A stretch of 64,000 bases of DNA from Caballeronia sp. TF1N1 (GTDB lineage: Bacteria; Pseudomonadota; Gammaproteobacteria; Burkholderiales; Burkholderiaceae): NCBI RefSeq assembly GCF_022878925.1, contig NZ_CP084627.1:434001-498000 (forward strand). The letters are read 5' to 3'. Positions within the stretch are counted from its first letter, which is position 1, and every line of letters begins with the position of its first letter. Under the pieces are notes generated by a model, which was given only the letters and a program-made list of their open reading frames with translations, was not told where the DNA came from and ran no database searches. Shown here one piece after another: positions 11,221-18,925 of this stretch. The translations under genes and the position numbers were made by a program.

Positions 11221-12495
11221 TCAATCGAAGCCCTGAAAAACCGCGTCGTCCGGGCCGATGGAAGCCGGCGATTTCCACGTCGCGTCGCGCATGGAATGTC
11301 GCACCTGATGCTCCACGCCCAGCAGAACGGCAAAGATCGCCATGCGGACTGCAATGCCGTTGTCAGTTTGCCGGAAGATGGCAAGACGCGGATCGTGATT
11401 CAGGTCGGTGGCGAGATCGTTCGCGCCGGGACGGCTGTCGCGCGGCAGCGGATGCATGATGAGCGTGTCGCGTCCGCAGGCTTCGTTCACGAGCGCCTGA
11501 TTGATCTGGAAGTCCGGCGTATAGCCTTCGATGGACTCGTCCGCGAAACGCTCTTTCTGAATGCGCGTGGCATAGACGACATCCGCGCCCGCAAGACCCG
11601 CGCGCAGATCGCTCGTCTGTTCGATGACGTGATCGCCCCGCGCGATGCGCTCGATGATATGCGCCGGCATTTCTAGCGAACCCGGCGAAATCAGCGTGAA
11701 CTTGAGGCCCTTGTAAAGTGAGAGCAGCTTGGCAAGCGAATGGACGGTGCGGCCATATTTGAGGTCGCCGACCATCGCGATATGCGCGCCATCGACTATC
11801 TTCCCGAGCCGCGAAAACTCGCGCTGGATCGTGTAGAGGTCGAGCAGCGCCTGGCTCGGATGCTCGCCGGGGCCGTCGCCCGCGTTGATCACGGGAATGT
11901 TGGTCGCACGCGCGAACTCCGCGACGGAGCCTTGCTCGGGATGCCGCACGACGATAGCGTCCGCATAGCCGCTGATCACGCGGCTCGTGTCGTAGATGGA
12001 TTCGCCCTTCGCCATCGACGAGAACGTGAAGCCGGTCGTGTCGACCACCGAGCCACCGAGCCGACAGAACGCCGAGCCGAAGCTCACGCGGGTACGTGTG
12101 CTCGCCTCGAAGAACAGGTTCGCCAGCACCGCGCCTTCCAGCACGCGCGTGATTTTGCGGCGCCGCGCGATGGGCTGCATCATGTCCGCCGTGCGAAAGA
12201 GCGCTTCGGCCGATTCACGCGAGAACTGATCGATGGAGACGAGCTGCGGGCGGCCTTCGTATGCAATCGACGGATATACGCTTTGCGTAGATGTTCCGCC
12301 CTCGGGCATGCCGTCCAGAATCTCGCCGACATAGCGCGCGGCGATCTCCGGCATGGCGCGCGATTCCGGCGACTCGTCCGGCAAAAGCCATGTGTCCAGC
12401 GCACGCCGCGACACGCCGATGCGGGCCGCGAAGGCATCGCGGGTCATGTTCAGACGCCGCATGGCGTCGCGAAGCACGGTCTGTTGCTGGCTCAC
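11221..12495 (-). CDS. pyrB: aspartate carbamoyltransferase with N-terminal HTH-like extension
   Basis: A 424-residue enzyme that joins carbamoyl phosphate and aspartate, the committed step of pyrimidine synthesis. The catalytic part resembles E. coli PyrB: STRTRVSF (about 132-139), GDGPGEHPSQALLDL, MVGDLKYGRTVHSLA and HPLPRDSR. Compared with the 311-residue E. coli chain it has about 80 extra N-terminal residues, in which MTRDAFAARIGVSRRALDTWL reads like a helix-turn-helix, plus a short C-terminal tail. No pyrI lies beside it. The start is GTG, supported by AAGGAG eight bases upstream. Co-directional with yjbQ 39 bases upstream. Confidence 0.92.
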   Translation of the reverse strand: MSQQQTVLRDAMRRLNMTRDAFAARIGVSRRALDTWLLPDESPESRAMPEIAARYVGEILDGMPEGGTSTQSVYPSIAYEGRPQLVSIDQFSRESAEALFRTADMMQPIARRRKITRVLEGAVLANLFFEASTRTRVSFGSAFCRLGGSVVDTTGFTFSSMAKGESIYDTSRVISGYADAIVVRHPEQGSVAEFARATNIPVINAGDGPGEHPSQALLDLYTIQREFSRLGKIVDGAHIAMVGDLKYGRTVHSLAKLLSLYKGLKFTLISPGSLEMPAHIIERIARGDHVIEQTSDLRAGLAGADVVYATRIQKERFADESIEGYTPDFQINQALVNEACGRDTLIMHPLPRDSRPGANDLATDLNHDPRLAIFRQTDNGIAVRMAIFAVLLGVEHQVRHSMRDATWKSPASIGPDDAVFQGFD

Positions 12496-12534
12496 GGTCG
12501 TCGCTCCTTAAATGTACGCGGAGCGTATATTAGG

Positions 12535-12954
12535 TCACTCGCCGATCAAATGCAACACCAGTTCGCGATCATGCGATGCCGTGCGGTGCTCGAATACGTA
12601 TATGCCTTGCCACGTGCCGAGCACCATGCGGCCCGCTTCGACCGGAATCGAGAGCTGGACGGTGGTGAGCGCGGTGCGCAGATGCGCGGGCATGTCGTCG
12701 GGACCTTCGGCGTCGTGGACATAGCGGCCCGGCGCTTCGGGCGCGACGGTTTCGAAATAGCGTTCGAGGTCCGTGCGCACGTCGGGATCGGCGTTCTCCT
12801 GAATCAAGAGCGACGCGGACGTGTGTCTGCAGAAGATGGTCAGCAAGCCGGTGCGGATATCCTGATGATCGACCCAGCGGTCGATGGCGCGCGTGACTTC
12901 GTGCAAACCGCGCGAGCCGGTTGCAACCGTCAGATGTTGAAGTGCCTGTTTCAT
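12535..12954 (-). CDS. yjbQ: YjbQ family protein (UPF0047)
   Basis: A 139-residue cytoplasmic protein of the YjbQ/UPF0047 family, for which weak thiamine-phosphate synthase activity has been reported. IFCRHTSASLLIQENADPDV and GTWQGIYVFEHR are the family's conserved blocks; the invariant His and Glu there may bind metal. Length is typical. It starts a minus-strand group with pyrB, and is divergent from the exported protein at 13043 across 88 bases. Confidence 0.9.
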   Translation of the reverse strand: MKQALQHLTVATGSRGLHEVTRAIDRWVDHQDIRTGLLTIFCRHTSASLLIQENADPDVRTDLERYFETVAPEAPGRYVHDAEGPDDMPAHLRTALTTVQLSIPVEAGRMVLGTWQGIYVFEHRTASHDRELVLHLIGE

Positions 12955-13042
12955 GTCGGTCCCGTTCGAAAAGATGCGAAAGATGCGGGAAGATGCTTCT
13001 GTCAGTCTACCGGCTATGCTTTTGGCAAGGGAGCAAAGAGCG

Positions 13043-13531
13043 ATGACATCGAAAGTCCCGCCCGGATGGCGCTATCTGACCGCGTTGGCGTGCCTGCTGC
13101 CCGTCACGCTTGCGGCACTCGCCGACGACGCACGCGTCAATCGCGGTGACGACCCGTTCATGCAAGTATCGAAAGCAATCGCGACTTGCCCGACCCCGCG
13201 CGGTCCCGTCGAAACCGAACAGGAATGGCTCGACGAAGCGCATTACCGCATCGAGCGCGGCAATAGCTGCTGGATCGCGGGACGCTGCCGCCTCTCGAAC
13301 AGCTACGCGTACGACCGGGAAATCGCCGAGAGCACGACGCGCCGCCTCAACGCGCTCAACGCGTCGCTGCAGTGGCGCGAGCACACCAGCCTGTGGCTTA
13401 CGATCCAGCGCCGCTTCATCTATCTCGACGGCTGCGTCGCGCGCGATTTCGACAAAGCGCGCTTCGTATCGGAATTAGGCGAGACCGCCGATGTCGAAAA
13501 GATCATCGACCGGACGACAACGCAGCCCTGA
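13043..13531 (+). CDS. exported protein with BON-like C-terminal part
   Basis: A 162-residue protein starting MTSKVPPGWRYLTALACLL, a probable signal peptide ending near ALADDA. The mature part has four cysteines that could pair (ATCP, NSCWIAGRC, LDGC). The C-terminal 70 residues (a helix, SLWLTIQRRFIYLDGCVA, then a helix ending in VEKIIDR) fit the BON fold seen in periplasmic phospholipid-binding proteins; this is a fold-level guess. The start at 13043 was chosen for the signal peptide and a GGGAG upstream rather than the longer frame from 12953. Confidence 0.65.
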   Translation: MTSKVPPGWRYLTALACLLPVTLAALADDARVNRGDDPFMQVSKAIATCPTPRGPVETEQEWLDEAHYRIERGNSCWIAGRCRLSNSYAYDREIAESTTRRLNALNASLQWREHTSLWLTIQRRFIYLDGCVARDFDKARFVSELGETADVEKIIDRTTTQP

Positions 13532-13585
13532 GCGCGCATTTCGCGCGTAAGCTGAAAGCAGCATCGTCCCCAGCGGTCGTCGCCC

Positions 13586-14125
13586 ATGAAAACCCATCTT
13601 TCCGAGTGGCTCAGTCATATGTCGCTGATGGCCACGTTCCTGCCACTCGACTTCGCCGGTCTGGGTCTCGTCGTGCTGGGGCTCGGCTTACTCGTCGCGG
13701 AAATGTTCCTGCCGACCTTCGGCGCGCTCGGCATCGGCGGAATCATTGTGTTTTCGACCGGCGCGTTCATGCTCATCAATAGCGGAGTGCCTGGCTTCGG
13801 CATGCCCTTGAGCCTCGTGACGGGGTTCGCTATCGTGGCCGCGCTCTTCGTGTTCGGCGTGTCGAGCGTCGCCTTGAAGGCGCGCAAGCGGCCCGTGGTG
13901 AGCGGCAGCGAAGCGATGCCAGGCAGTATCGGCGTGATGCTCGATGCAACCGGCGCCGCGCCCGCAAGTGGCTGGGCGCGTGTGCACGGTGAACGCTGGC
14001 GCGTGCAGACGGCTTCATCGCGAGAACTTCCAGGCGAGGGCGCGCTCGTGCGTGTGCTGTCGCGGCACGGACTGACGCTCATGGTCGAAGCGCTGGAGCG
14101 CGACCGGCAATCGCATCAACACTAA
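13586..14125 (+). CDS. short NfeD-family membrane protein
   Basis: A 179-residue protein carrying only the C-terminal half of the NfeD family: three membrane segments ([53 protein letters not shown]), then a soluble OB-fold-like domain ([35 protein letters not shown]). The ClpP-like serine protease domain of long NfeD proteins is absent and I saw no remnant upstream. No clear ribosome binding site precedes 13586; Met12 or Met15 may be the real start. It lies 13 bases before a slipin gene, the standard NfeD-stomatin pairing, so the two probably act together in the inner membrane. Confidence 0.85.
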   Translation: MKTHLSEWLSHMSLMATFLPLDFAGLGLVVLGLGLLVAEMFLPTFGALGIGGIIVFSTGAFMLINSGVPGFGMPLSLVTGFAIVAALFVFGVSSVALKARKRPVVSGSEAMPGSIGVMLDATGAAPASGWARVHGERWRVQTASSRELPGEGALVRVLSRHGLTLMVEALERDRQSHQH

Positions 14126-14138
14126 CGAGGCATTAAAA

Positions 14139-14912
14139 ATGGGGCTTACTTTTGGGTTTGGCGGCATTGTCATTGCGCTCGTCATCATTCTCGTGCTTTC
14201 GTCGGTGCGCATTTTTCGCGAGTACGAACGCGGCGTCGTGTTCACGCTCGGCCGCTTCTGGAAAGTGAAGGGGCCGGGGCTCGTGCTGATCATTCCGGCG
14301 GTGCAGCAAGTAGTGCGGATGGACCTGCGCACCGTCGTCTTCGACGTGCCGCCGCAGGATGTCATCACGCGCGACAACATCTCGGTGAAGGTGAATGCGG
14401 TGGTGTACTTTCGCGTCGTCGATCCGGAGAAAGCGGTGATTCAGGTCGCGCGTTTTCTGGAAGCCACGAGTCAGCTCGCGCAGACCACCTTGCGCGCGAT
14501 ACTCGGCAAGCATGAACTCGACGATCTGCTTTCGGAACGCGAGCGCCTGAACAGCGACATTCAGCGCGTGCTCGATGCCCAGACCGATGCCTGGGGCATC
14601 AAGGTATCGAATGTCGAGATCAAGGACGTGGATATCGCCGAGACGATGATCCGCGCCATCGCGCGCCAGGCCGAAGCCGAGCGCGAGCGCCGCGCGAAGA
14701 TCATTCATGCGGAAGGGGAGTTGCAGGCATCCGAGAAACTTCTGCAAGCGGCTCAGATGCTGGCGCAGGCGCCGCAAGCCATGCAACTGCGCTACTTGCA
14801 GACATTGACGACGATCGCCAGCGACAAGAGCACGACGATCGTCTTCCCCATACCCATCGATATCGTGAGCGCGGTGCTCGACAAGATCGGCAAGGGTGGC
14901 CGCGAGAGTTAA
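14139..14912 (+). CDS. slipin family protein (SPFH/stomatin-like)
   Basis: A 257-residue SPFH-domain protein. Residues 1-22 form a membrane anchor ([17 protein letters not shown]). The band-7 domain shows [21 protein letters not shown] and [21 protein letters not shown], and a coiled coil rich in Ala, Glu and Arg ([21 protein letters not shown]) follows. These proteins oligomerise on membranes and partner NfeD proteins; the nfeD-like gene lies just upstream. GAGG precedes the ATG. Its TAA overlaps by four bases the stop of the opposing gene at 14909. Confidence 0.92.
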   Translation: MGLTFGFGGIVIALVIILVLSSVRIFREYERGVVFTLGRFWKVKGPGLVLIIPAVQQVVRMDLRTVVFDVPPQDVITRDNISVKVNAVVYFRVVDPEKAVIQVARFLEATSQLAQTTLRAILGKHELDDLLSERERLNSDIQRVLDAQTDAWGIKVSNVEIKDVDIAETMIRAIARQAEAERERRAKIIHAEGELQASEKLLQAAQMLAQAPQAMQLRYLQTLTTIASDKSTTIVFPIPIDIVSAVLDKIGKGGRES

Positions 14913-15445
14913 ACCAGCGCGGGGAAGTCCAGCGTGGTGTCGTTCACGCGATTGAAGAGATTCGTGAAGTTGATGACGCTCGCGGCGAAGAGCGCGTCGA
15001 TCACTTGCGCGTCGCTGTAACCTGCCGCGCGCACGGCATCGAGCACTTCGGCTTTCACCGTGCCGCGTGAACCGGTGGCTTCGCGCACGAAGCGCACGAG
15101 CGCATCGCGTTTATCGTTGCCAGTGGCGATACCCGCGCGAATCTGCTTCGTTTCTTCCTGCGTGAGACCGACCAGCTTGCCGACGACCGTGTGCGCGGCT
15201 TCACAATAATCACAACCTGCCTGTCCGCTGACGGCGAGCTTCACGGCTTCGATATCGGCTTTGCTCAAACTGCTTTTAGCGAGCGTCGCGTCATTGGCGA
15301 GCGATGCCGCGAGCGCGCCGGGACTATGCGTGCCGACGGTTGCATACGCATTGGGTACGCGGCCTGCGGCCTTCTTGATCTTGGCGAAGAGTTCGGCGGT
15401 GTCACCCGTGGCTTCGTTCACATCGACTTTGGAAATGCGGGACAT
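14909..15445 (-). CDS. carboxymuconolactone decarboxylase / AhpD-like protein
   Basis: A 178-residue protein starting [20 protein letters not shown]. The CDYCEAAH motif (Cys78, Cys81, His85) is the redox-active signature of the AhpD/CMD alkylhydroperoxidase fold, so a peroxidase or thiol-dependent role is likelier than decarboxylation. AAGGAG lies a few bases before the ATG at 15445, which decides against the longer frame from 15556. It overlaps the slipin gene tail to tail by four bases. Confidence 0.88.
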   Translation of the reverse strand: MSRISKVDVNEATGDTAELFAKIKKAAGRVPNAYATVGTHSPGALAASLANDATLAKSSLSKADIEAVKLAVSGQAGCDYCEAAHTVVGKLVGLTQEETKQIRAGIATGNDKRDALVRFVREATGSRGTVKAEVLDAVRAAGYSDAQVIDALFAASVINFTNLFNRVNDTTLDFPALV

Positions 15446-15572
15446 GGTGTGCTCCTTTTGGTTGATTGCCATGTGTCGTGGCATGGATGCACTGTATGTC
15501 TTTGCCGGAATCGCGTGAATGCTCTCCAGGCTCGGAAAGATGCTCGCGCGTCTCAATCGAGTGGATGATGTT

Positions 15573-16157
15573 TCAAGAAGAGGATGGAAAGGGTTTGCTC
15601 ACGAACCTCGACCCGGCGAGGCCGAAGCGCCAGGGCACGTCCATTGCCTTGGAAATGCCGATGCGCGGCCCGCTCACGATATCGACTGCATCGTCCGGTG
15701 CTTCGACGCAGAACGGCGCTTCGAGCAGCGACATGCCGTTCTGCTTATGCGTGATGCCCAGGGCTTGCGCTAGGCGGCCCGGACCGGAACAAAGCAGCTT
15801 GATGGGTTCGAGCCCGCGTCGTTCGCGCATGAGATCGAGTCCGACAAGCGGCTCGATGGCGCGAATCAGCACGCCGGCGCCATGACCTTCTTCGCGGCAA
15901 ACGAAGTTCAGACACCAGTGGATGCCATAGGATCGATAGACATAAGCATGAGCGGACGGTCCGAACATGACCGCGTTGCGCGGCGTGAGACCCGAGAAAG
16001 TATGCGAAGCGGGATCTTCGCGGTCGTATGCTTCGGTTTCGACGATACGTCCACCGACGCCATCGAAAGTGACGATGGCGCCGATCAGCCGCCGCGCCAC
16101 GATGTCCGACGCGGCATTGAAGTCGATAGCAGAATGGAGTGTGGGCTTGGCTTTCAC
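15573..16157 (-). CDS. DNA-3-methyladenine glycosylase (Aag/Mpg type)
   Basis: About 194 residues of the mammalian-type alkyladenine glycosylase family, which removes 3-methyladenine and other damaged purines in base excision repair. GRIVETEAYDREDPASHTF carries the catalytic Glu, and YVYRSYGIHWCLNFV and GPGRLAQALGI are conserved. Start is unclear: GTG at 16157 is proposed, with TTG at 16181 as an alternative; neither has a strong ribosome binding site. Divergent from the membrane protein at 16205. Confidence 0.9.
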   Translation of the reverse strand: MKAKPTLHSAIDFNAASDIVARRLIGAIVTFDGVGGRIVETEAYDREDPASHTFSGLTPRNAVMFGPSAHAYVYRSYGIHWCLNFVCREEGHGAGVLIRAIEPLVGLDLMRERRGLEPIKLLCSGPGRLAQALGITHKQNGMSLLEAPFCVEAPDDAVDIVSGPRIGISKAMDVPWRFGLAGSRFVSKPFPSSS

Positions 16158-16204
16158 AGAAGGTATTCTAACCGCGCACAAGATAACGACGGAGCGATGC
16201 TCAC

Positions 16205-16642
16205 ATGAAGTCTTCCTGGTTCCTCAAGTTCTCGAATGGTCTCTCGCGCGTGGCGGGACATGCGTCGACGTTCATCATTGCGGTCGTGCTGGTGATCGTG
16301 TGGGCCGTCTCCGGGCCGATCTTTCACTTCAGCGACACATGGCAGCTTGTCATCAACACGTCGACGACCATCGTCACGTTTCTCATGGTGTTCCTCATCC
16401 AGAACACCCAGAACCGCGATACGGCCGCCATGCAGATCAAGCTCGATGAATTGATCCGTGCAGTGGACAACGCGCATAACGCTTTACTCGACCTCGAAGA
16501 ACTCGACGAGAAAGACCTGGCCATTTTTCGTAAGCGCTATGCAAAACTGGCGGAGGAAGCGCGTGACGACTTGCGCTCGGCGAGCAAGGATATCGACATG
16601 CCGATTTTCCCGAACGATGCCCGACGCAAGGAAAAGAAATAG
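16205..16642 (+). CDS. low-affinity iron permease-like membrane protein
   Basis: A 145-residue protein of the bacterial low-affinity iron permease family (similar to the core of yeast Fet4). Two membrane segments (STFIIAVVLVIVWAVSG and TIVTFLMVFLIQNTQNRDT) are followed by a conserved QIKLDELIRAVDNAHNALLDLEELDE segment and a charged tail. Iron transport is a family label and is not demonstrated for such short bacterial forms. It stands alone between the glycosylase and the pilus region. Confidence 0.85.
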   Translation: MKSSWFLKFSNGLSRVAGHASTFIIAVVLVIVWAVSGPIFHFSDTWQLVINTSTTIVTFLMVFLIQNTQNRDTAAMQIKLDELIRAVDNAHNALLDLEELDEKDLAIFRKRYAKLAEEARDDLRSASKDIDMPIFPNDARRKEKK

Positions 16643-16930
16643 TGGGATATTGCGCCCGATGACAGTCGCGCTTAAGGTTGAACAAAAAGTTTGCAGAACG
16701 TGCTAAAGAGCGTGACAAGCAGGTATTAATGGTTGTAGCATTAACCTTACAGCGCGATATCCGGTTTTAGCGATGCTTGAATATTAAGCAGCATCGGTCG
16801 GAGCGACGGCCTCGAATGCCGTCGAAGCCCCGGCATGCAAAGGCGGAGCCCGAACGCCTGGCAAACGTTTTCTGAAAAAAATGCAAGGGCACGGAGAGTC
16901 GCGCGCTCGCTGTCAAGACACGCTTTAAAC

Positions 16931-16969
16931 ACGCTAAAAGAAAAATTTCTCTCTATAAAGTTTTAGCGT
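16931..16969. repeat. inverted repeat upstream of flp
   Basis: ACGCTAAAA (16931-16939) and TTTTAGCGT (16961-16969) are perfect 9-base arms around 21 bases containing the -10-like TATAAA. A further TTTTAGCG lies at 16766. The spacing suits a dimeric regulator or a large RNA loop; which one cannot be told. Confidence 0.4.
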
Positions 16970-17126
16970 CGTTTGCCGACAGCGGTCTAGTTCATTCATT
17001 TTAAAACGTCGAATTAAGGCCATTTCCGGCCTCTAAATGGCGAAGTAATTCCTTGTGGCTATAGCTAGGATTGCTGTACCCGGTACCCCTAATGCCGGGC
17101 CGCACCTACCTACTCAATGCAAAAAC

Positions 17127-17131
17127 AAGGA
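17127..17131 (+). promoter_or_regulatory. ribosome binding site deciding the flp start
   Basis: AAGGA lies nine bases before the ATG at 17141. It abuts the ATG at 17132 directly and is downstream of the ATG at 17117, so neither of those is a likely start. Confidence 0.6.
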
Positions 17132-17140
17132 ATGACCAAA

Positions 17141-17317
17141 ATGACCAAGTTTTTCAAGAAATTCATCCGCGACGAACGTGGCGTCAGCGCGATGGAATAC
17201 GCGATTCTGGCCGGGATCGTCGGCGTGGCGCTCGTCGCCGTGGCAGGCACGTTCAGCACCAGCGTTTCGGGCTGGTTCACGTACCTCAACACCAAAGTCA
17301 CCGCCGCCCAGAAGTAA
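17141..17317 (+). CDS. flp: Flp-type IVb pilin precursor
   Basis: A 58-residue prepilin. A basic leader (TKFFKKFIRDERG) is followed by the cleavage site Gly14-Val15 and VSAMEYAILAGIVGVALVAV, with Glu and Tyr at mature positions 5 and 6 as in all Flp pilins. The mature pilin would be about 44 residues and assembles into the tight-adherence pilus. It is the first gene of the tad operon. A strong hairpin follows 11 bases after the stop, which would make flp transcript far more abundant than the rest. Confidence 0.93.
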   Translation: MTKFFKKFIRDERGVSAMEYAILAGIVGVALVAVAGTFSTSVSGWFTYLNTKVTAAQK

Positions 17318-17327
17318 CGACGCATTC

Positions 17328-17350
17328 GAGATCCGCGTCTCGCGGATCTC
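17328..17350 (+). terminator. hairpin with pyrimidine tract between flp and cpaA (attenuator)
   Basis: GAGATCCGCG and CGCGGATCTC form a perfect 10-bp stem with a TCT loop, followed by CCCCTTTCTTT. This resembles a leaky intrinsic terminator. It sits directly after the major pilin gene and before the assembly genes, a place where partial termination would set a high pilin to machinery ratio. Confidence 0.65.
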
Positions 17351-17381
17351 CCCCTTTCTTTCACTCGGTATCCGGTCCATC

Positions 17382-17891
17382 GTGCTGCTCGCATCCCTTG
17401 CCATCCGTCTCATCGTGCTGTGCGCGCTCTTGGTGCTCGCCGTCATCGATGTCCGTGCGCGTCGCCTGCCGACCGGGATCGTGCTTGCGATCGGTTCGCT
17501 CTTCTTTGTCGATGCGTTGCTGCGAAAGCTGTCGCTCGACGAGATCATCGCGCATCTGATACTCGCGTGTGTCGTGTTCGCGATCTGCGCCGCGCTTTTC
17601 GCCGCAAAGATGCTCGGCGGAGGCGACGCGAAACTCGCGGCCGTCATCTTTCTCTGGGCTGGCGTCAGTCTGTCGCTGCCGGCTCTCACGCTCATCTCGC
17701 TGATCGGGACCGTGGTGTCCCTCGTCAGTCTCGCCACCCGCAACATGAAGGCCGATCAGACATCGTCACCCATGCGCGCGCTGGCGATGTTCTCCGGCGC
17801 GCGCGGCGTGCCTTACGGCGTGGCGCTGGCGCTCGGCGGCGGTCTTGTGATCGTGCTGCCGGCCGCGCTTCCCTTGTTAATGACGCATTAG
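17382..17891 (+). CDS. cpaA: prepilin peptidase CpaA/TadV
   Basis: About 169 residues of the A24 leader peptidase family, short TadV type without the N-terminal methylase domain. The two catalytic aspartates lie in LAVIDVRARRLP (Asp23) and GGGDAKL (Asp82); four to five membrane helices surround them. It cleaves the Flp leader and probably the TadE/F leaders in the inner membrane. The start is uncertain: GTG at 17382 fits the first hydrophobic segment but has a poor ribosome binding site, so translation may be coupled or start slightly upstream. Confidence 0.85.
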   Translation: MLLASLAIRLIVLCALLVLAVIDVRARRLPTGIVLAIGSLFFVDALLRKLSLDEIIAHLILACVVFAICAALFAAKMLGGGDAKLAAVIFLWAGVSLSLPALTLISLIGTVVSLVSLATRNMKADQTSSPMRALAMFSGARGVPYGVALALGGGLVIVLPAALPLLMTH

Positions 17892-17903
17892 GCCGGCACT
17901 CAC

Positions 17904-18881
17904 ATGTCCAACTTCATCAAGTTCGCCGTTCTTCTCGTCGGCGCCCTGCTCATCGCTCTGGTCGTGCGTGTGGTGGTGGCAAGCGCGAGCAAACCGTCCG
18001 CGCCCACCGTCAACACGGAGAAGGTGCTGGTCAGTGCAGCCGCCTTGCCGCAGGGCTTGCTTCTGCGTGACGAGGACATCACCTGGAAACCGATGCCGGC
18101 CAACGAAGTGCCGGTCAATGCCGTCGTGTCGGGCGCGCAGAACGCGCCGGAACTCAAGGGTGCGCTGTTGCGCCATCCGGTCGAAAGCGGCGCGGTACTC
18201 GTCGCCGACGACGTGATTCTGCCGAACGCGCCGGGCTTTCTCGCCGCGACGCTCAAGCCCGAGATGCGCGCCGTCTCCGTAGCCGTCGACGATGTCTCCG
18301 GCAATGCCGGCCTGATCCAGCCGGGCGACTACATCGACCTGATCCTCACGCAGCAGATGGACCGCCGCACCGATTCGCCGGACCTCGCGGTGTCGAGCGA
18401 AACGGTGGTCGAACATGTGCGCGTGCTGGCCGTCGGTTCAGAAATCAAGCGCCCGAAAGCCAGCAGCGACGTACCCGATATGAGCGCGCGAGCGCGCACC
18501 GTCACGCTCGAAGTGACGCCGCGCATGGGCGAAGTCGTGGCGGTTGCCGCGCGCCTCGGCAGTCTCTCGCTCGCCTTGCGCTCGTTTGCTACTGCAAGTC
18601 GCGATCCGGCCGCCGCCGCCGCGGCAGCCAGCGCGACGTCGACCGAACGTCCGCCAATCTGGGCCGGCGACATCTCGCGCGCCGTTCGCTCGTTGCCGCA
18701 CGCAAGCCGCGCGCCGCAAAGCGCGCCTGGCGTGGCCGCCGCGCCGCCCATGCCGCGCACCGTGATGGTTTATCGGGGCTCGGAGAAGTCGGATGGTCAG
18801 AACGTCGCCCAGGCGGCAGGCGGGGCGCCCGAGAACGCGCCACCGTTGCCCGGCGTTCCGTCGCTTCCCGTCCAGCGCTAA
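17904..18881 (+). CDS. cpaB: Flp pilus assembly protein CpaB/RcpC
   Basis: A 325-residue protein with an N-terminal membrane anchor (FAVLLVGALLIALVVRVVV), a SAF domain starting VLVSAAALPQGLLLRDEDITW, and LKPEMRAVSVAVDDVSG with PGDYIDLILTQQ typical of CpaB/RcpC. The C-terminal third is rich in Ala, Pro and Arg and probably disordered. It links the secretin to the inner-membrane platform in the periplasm. It starts 12 bases after cpaA. Confidence 0.9.
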   Translation: MSNFIKFAVLLVGALLIALVVRVVVASASKPSAPTVNTEKVLVSAAALPQGLLLRDEDITWKPMPANEVPVNAVVSGAQNAPELKGALLRHPVESGAVLVADDVILPNAPGFLAATLKPEMRAVSVAVDDVSGNAGLIQPGDYIDLILTQQMDRRTDSPDLAVSSETVVEHVRVLAVGSEIKRPKASSDVPDMSARARTVTLEVTPRMGEVVAVAARLGSLSLALRSFATASRDPAAAAAAASATSTERPPIWAGDISRAVRSLPHASRAPQSAPGVAAAPPMPRTVMVYRGSEKSDGQNVAQAAGGAPENAPPLPGVPSLPVQR

Positions 18882-18925
18882 TGCCCTAAGCCGGCGGTGA
18901 TCCGGCGACCAAGGAAAAGATAGTC

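Larger units (their letters stand above)
16643..17140. other. AT-richer regulatory gap before the Flp pilus operon
   Basis: A 498-base gap with visibly lower GC than its surroundings. It has no convincing gene. It contains inverted repeats at 16772-16797 (CGATGCT/AGCATCG) and 16931-16969, and three copies of TTTTAGCG or its complement (16766-16773, 16932-16939, 16961-16968). The flp ribosome binding site is at its end. It is presumably the promoter and regulator-binding region of the pilus operon; no confident -35/-10 pair was found. Confidence 0.5.

Noticed and set aside
11740..13149. A 469-residue plus-strand frame over pyrB and yjbQ
   Set aside because: It crosses two convincing minus-strand genes and has no family pattern of its own.
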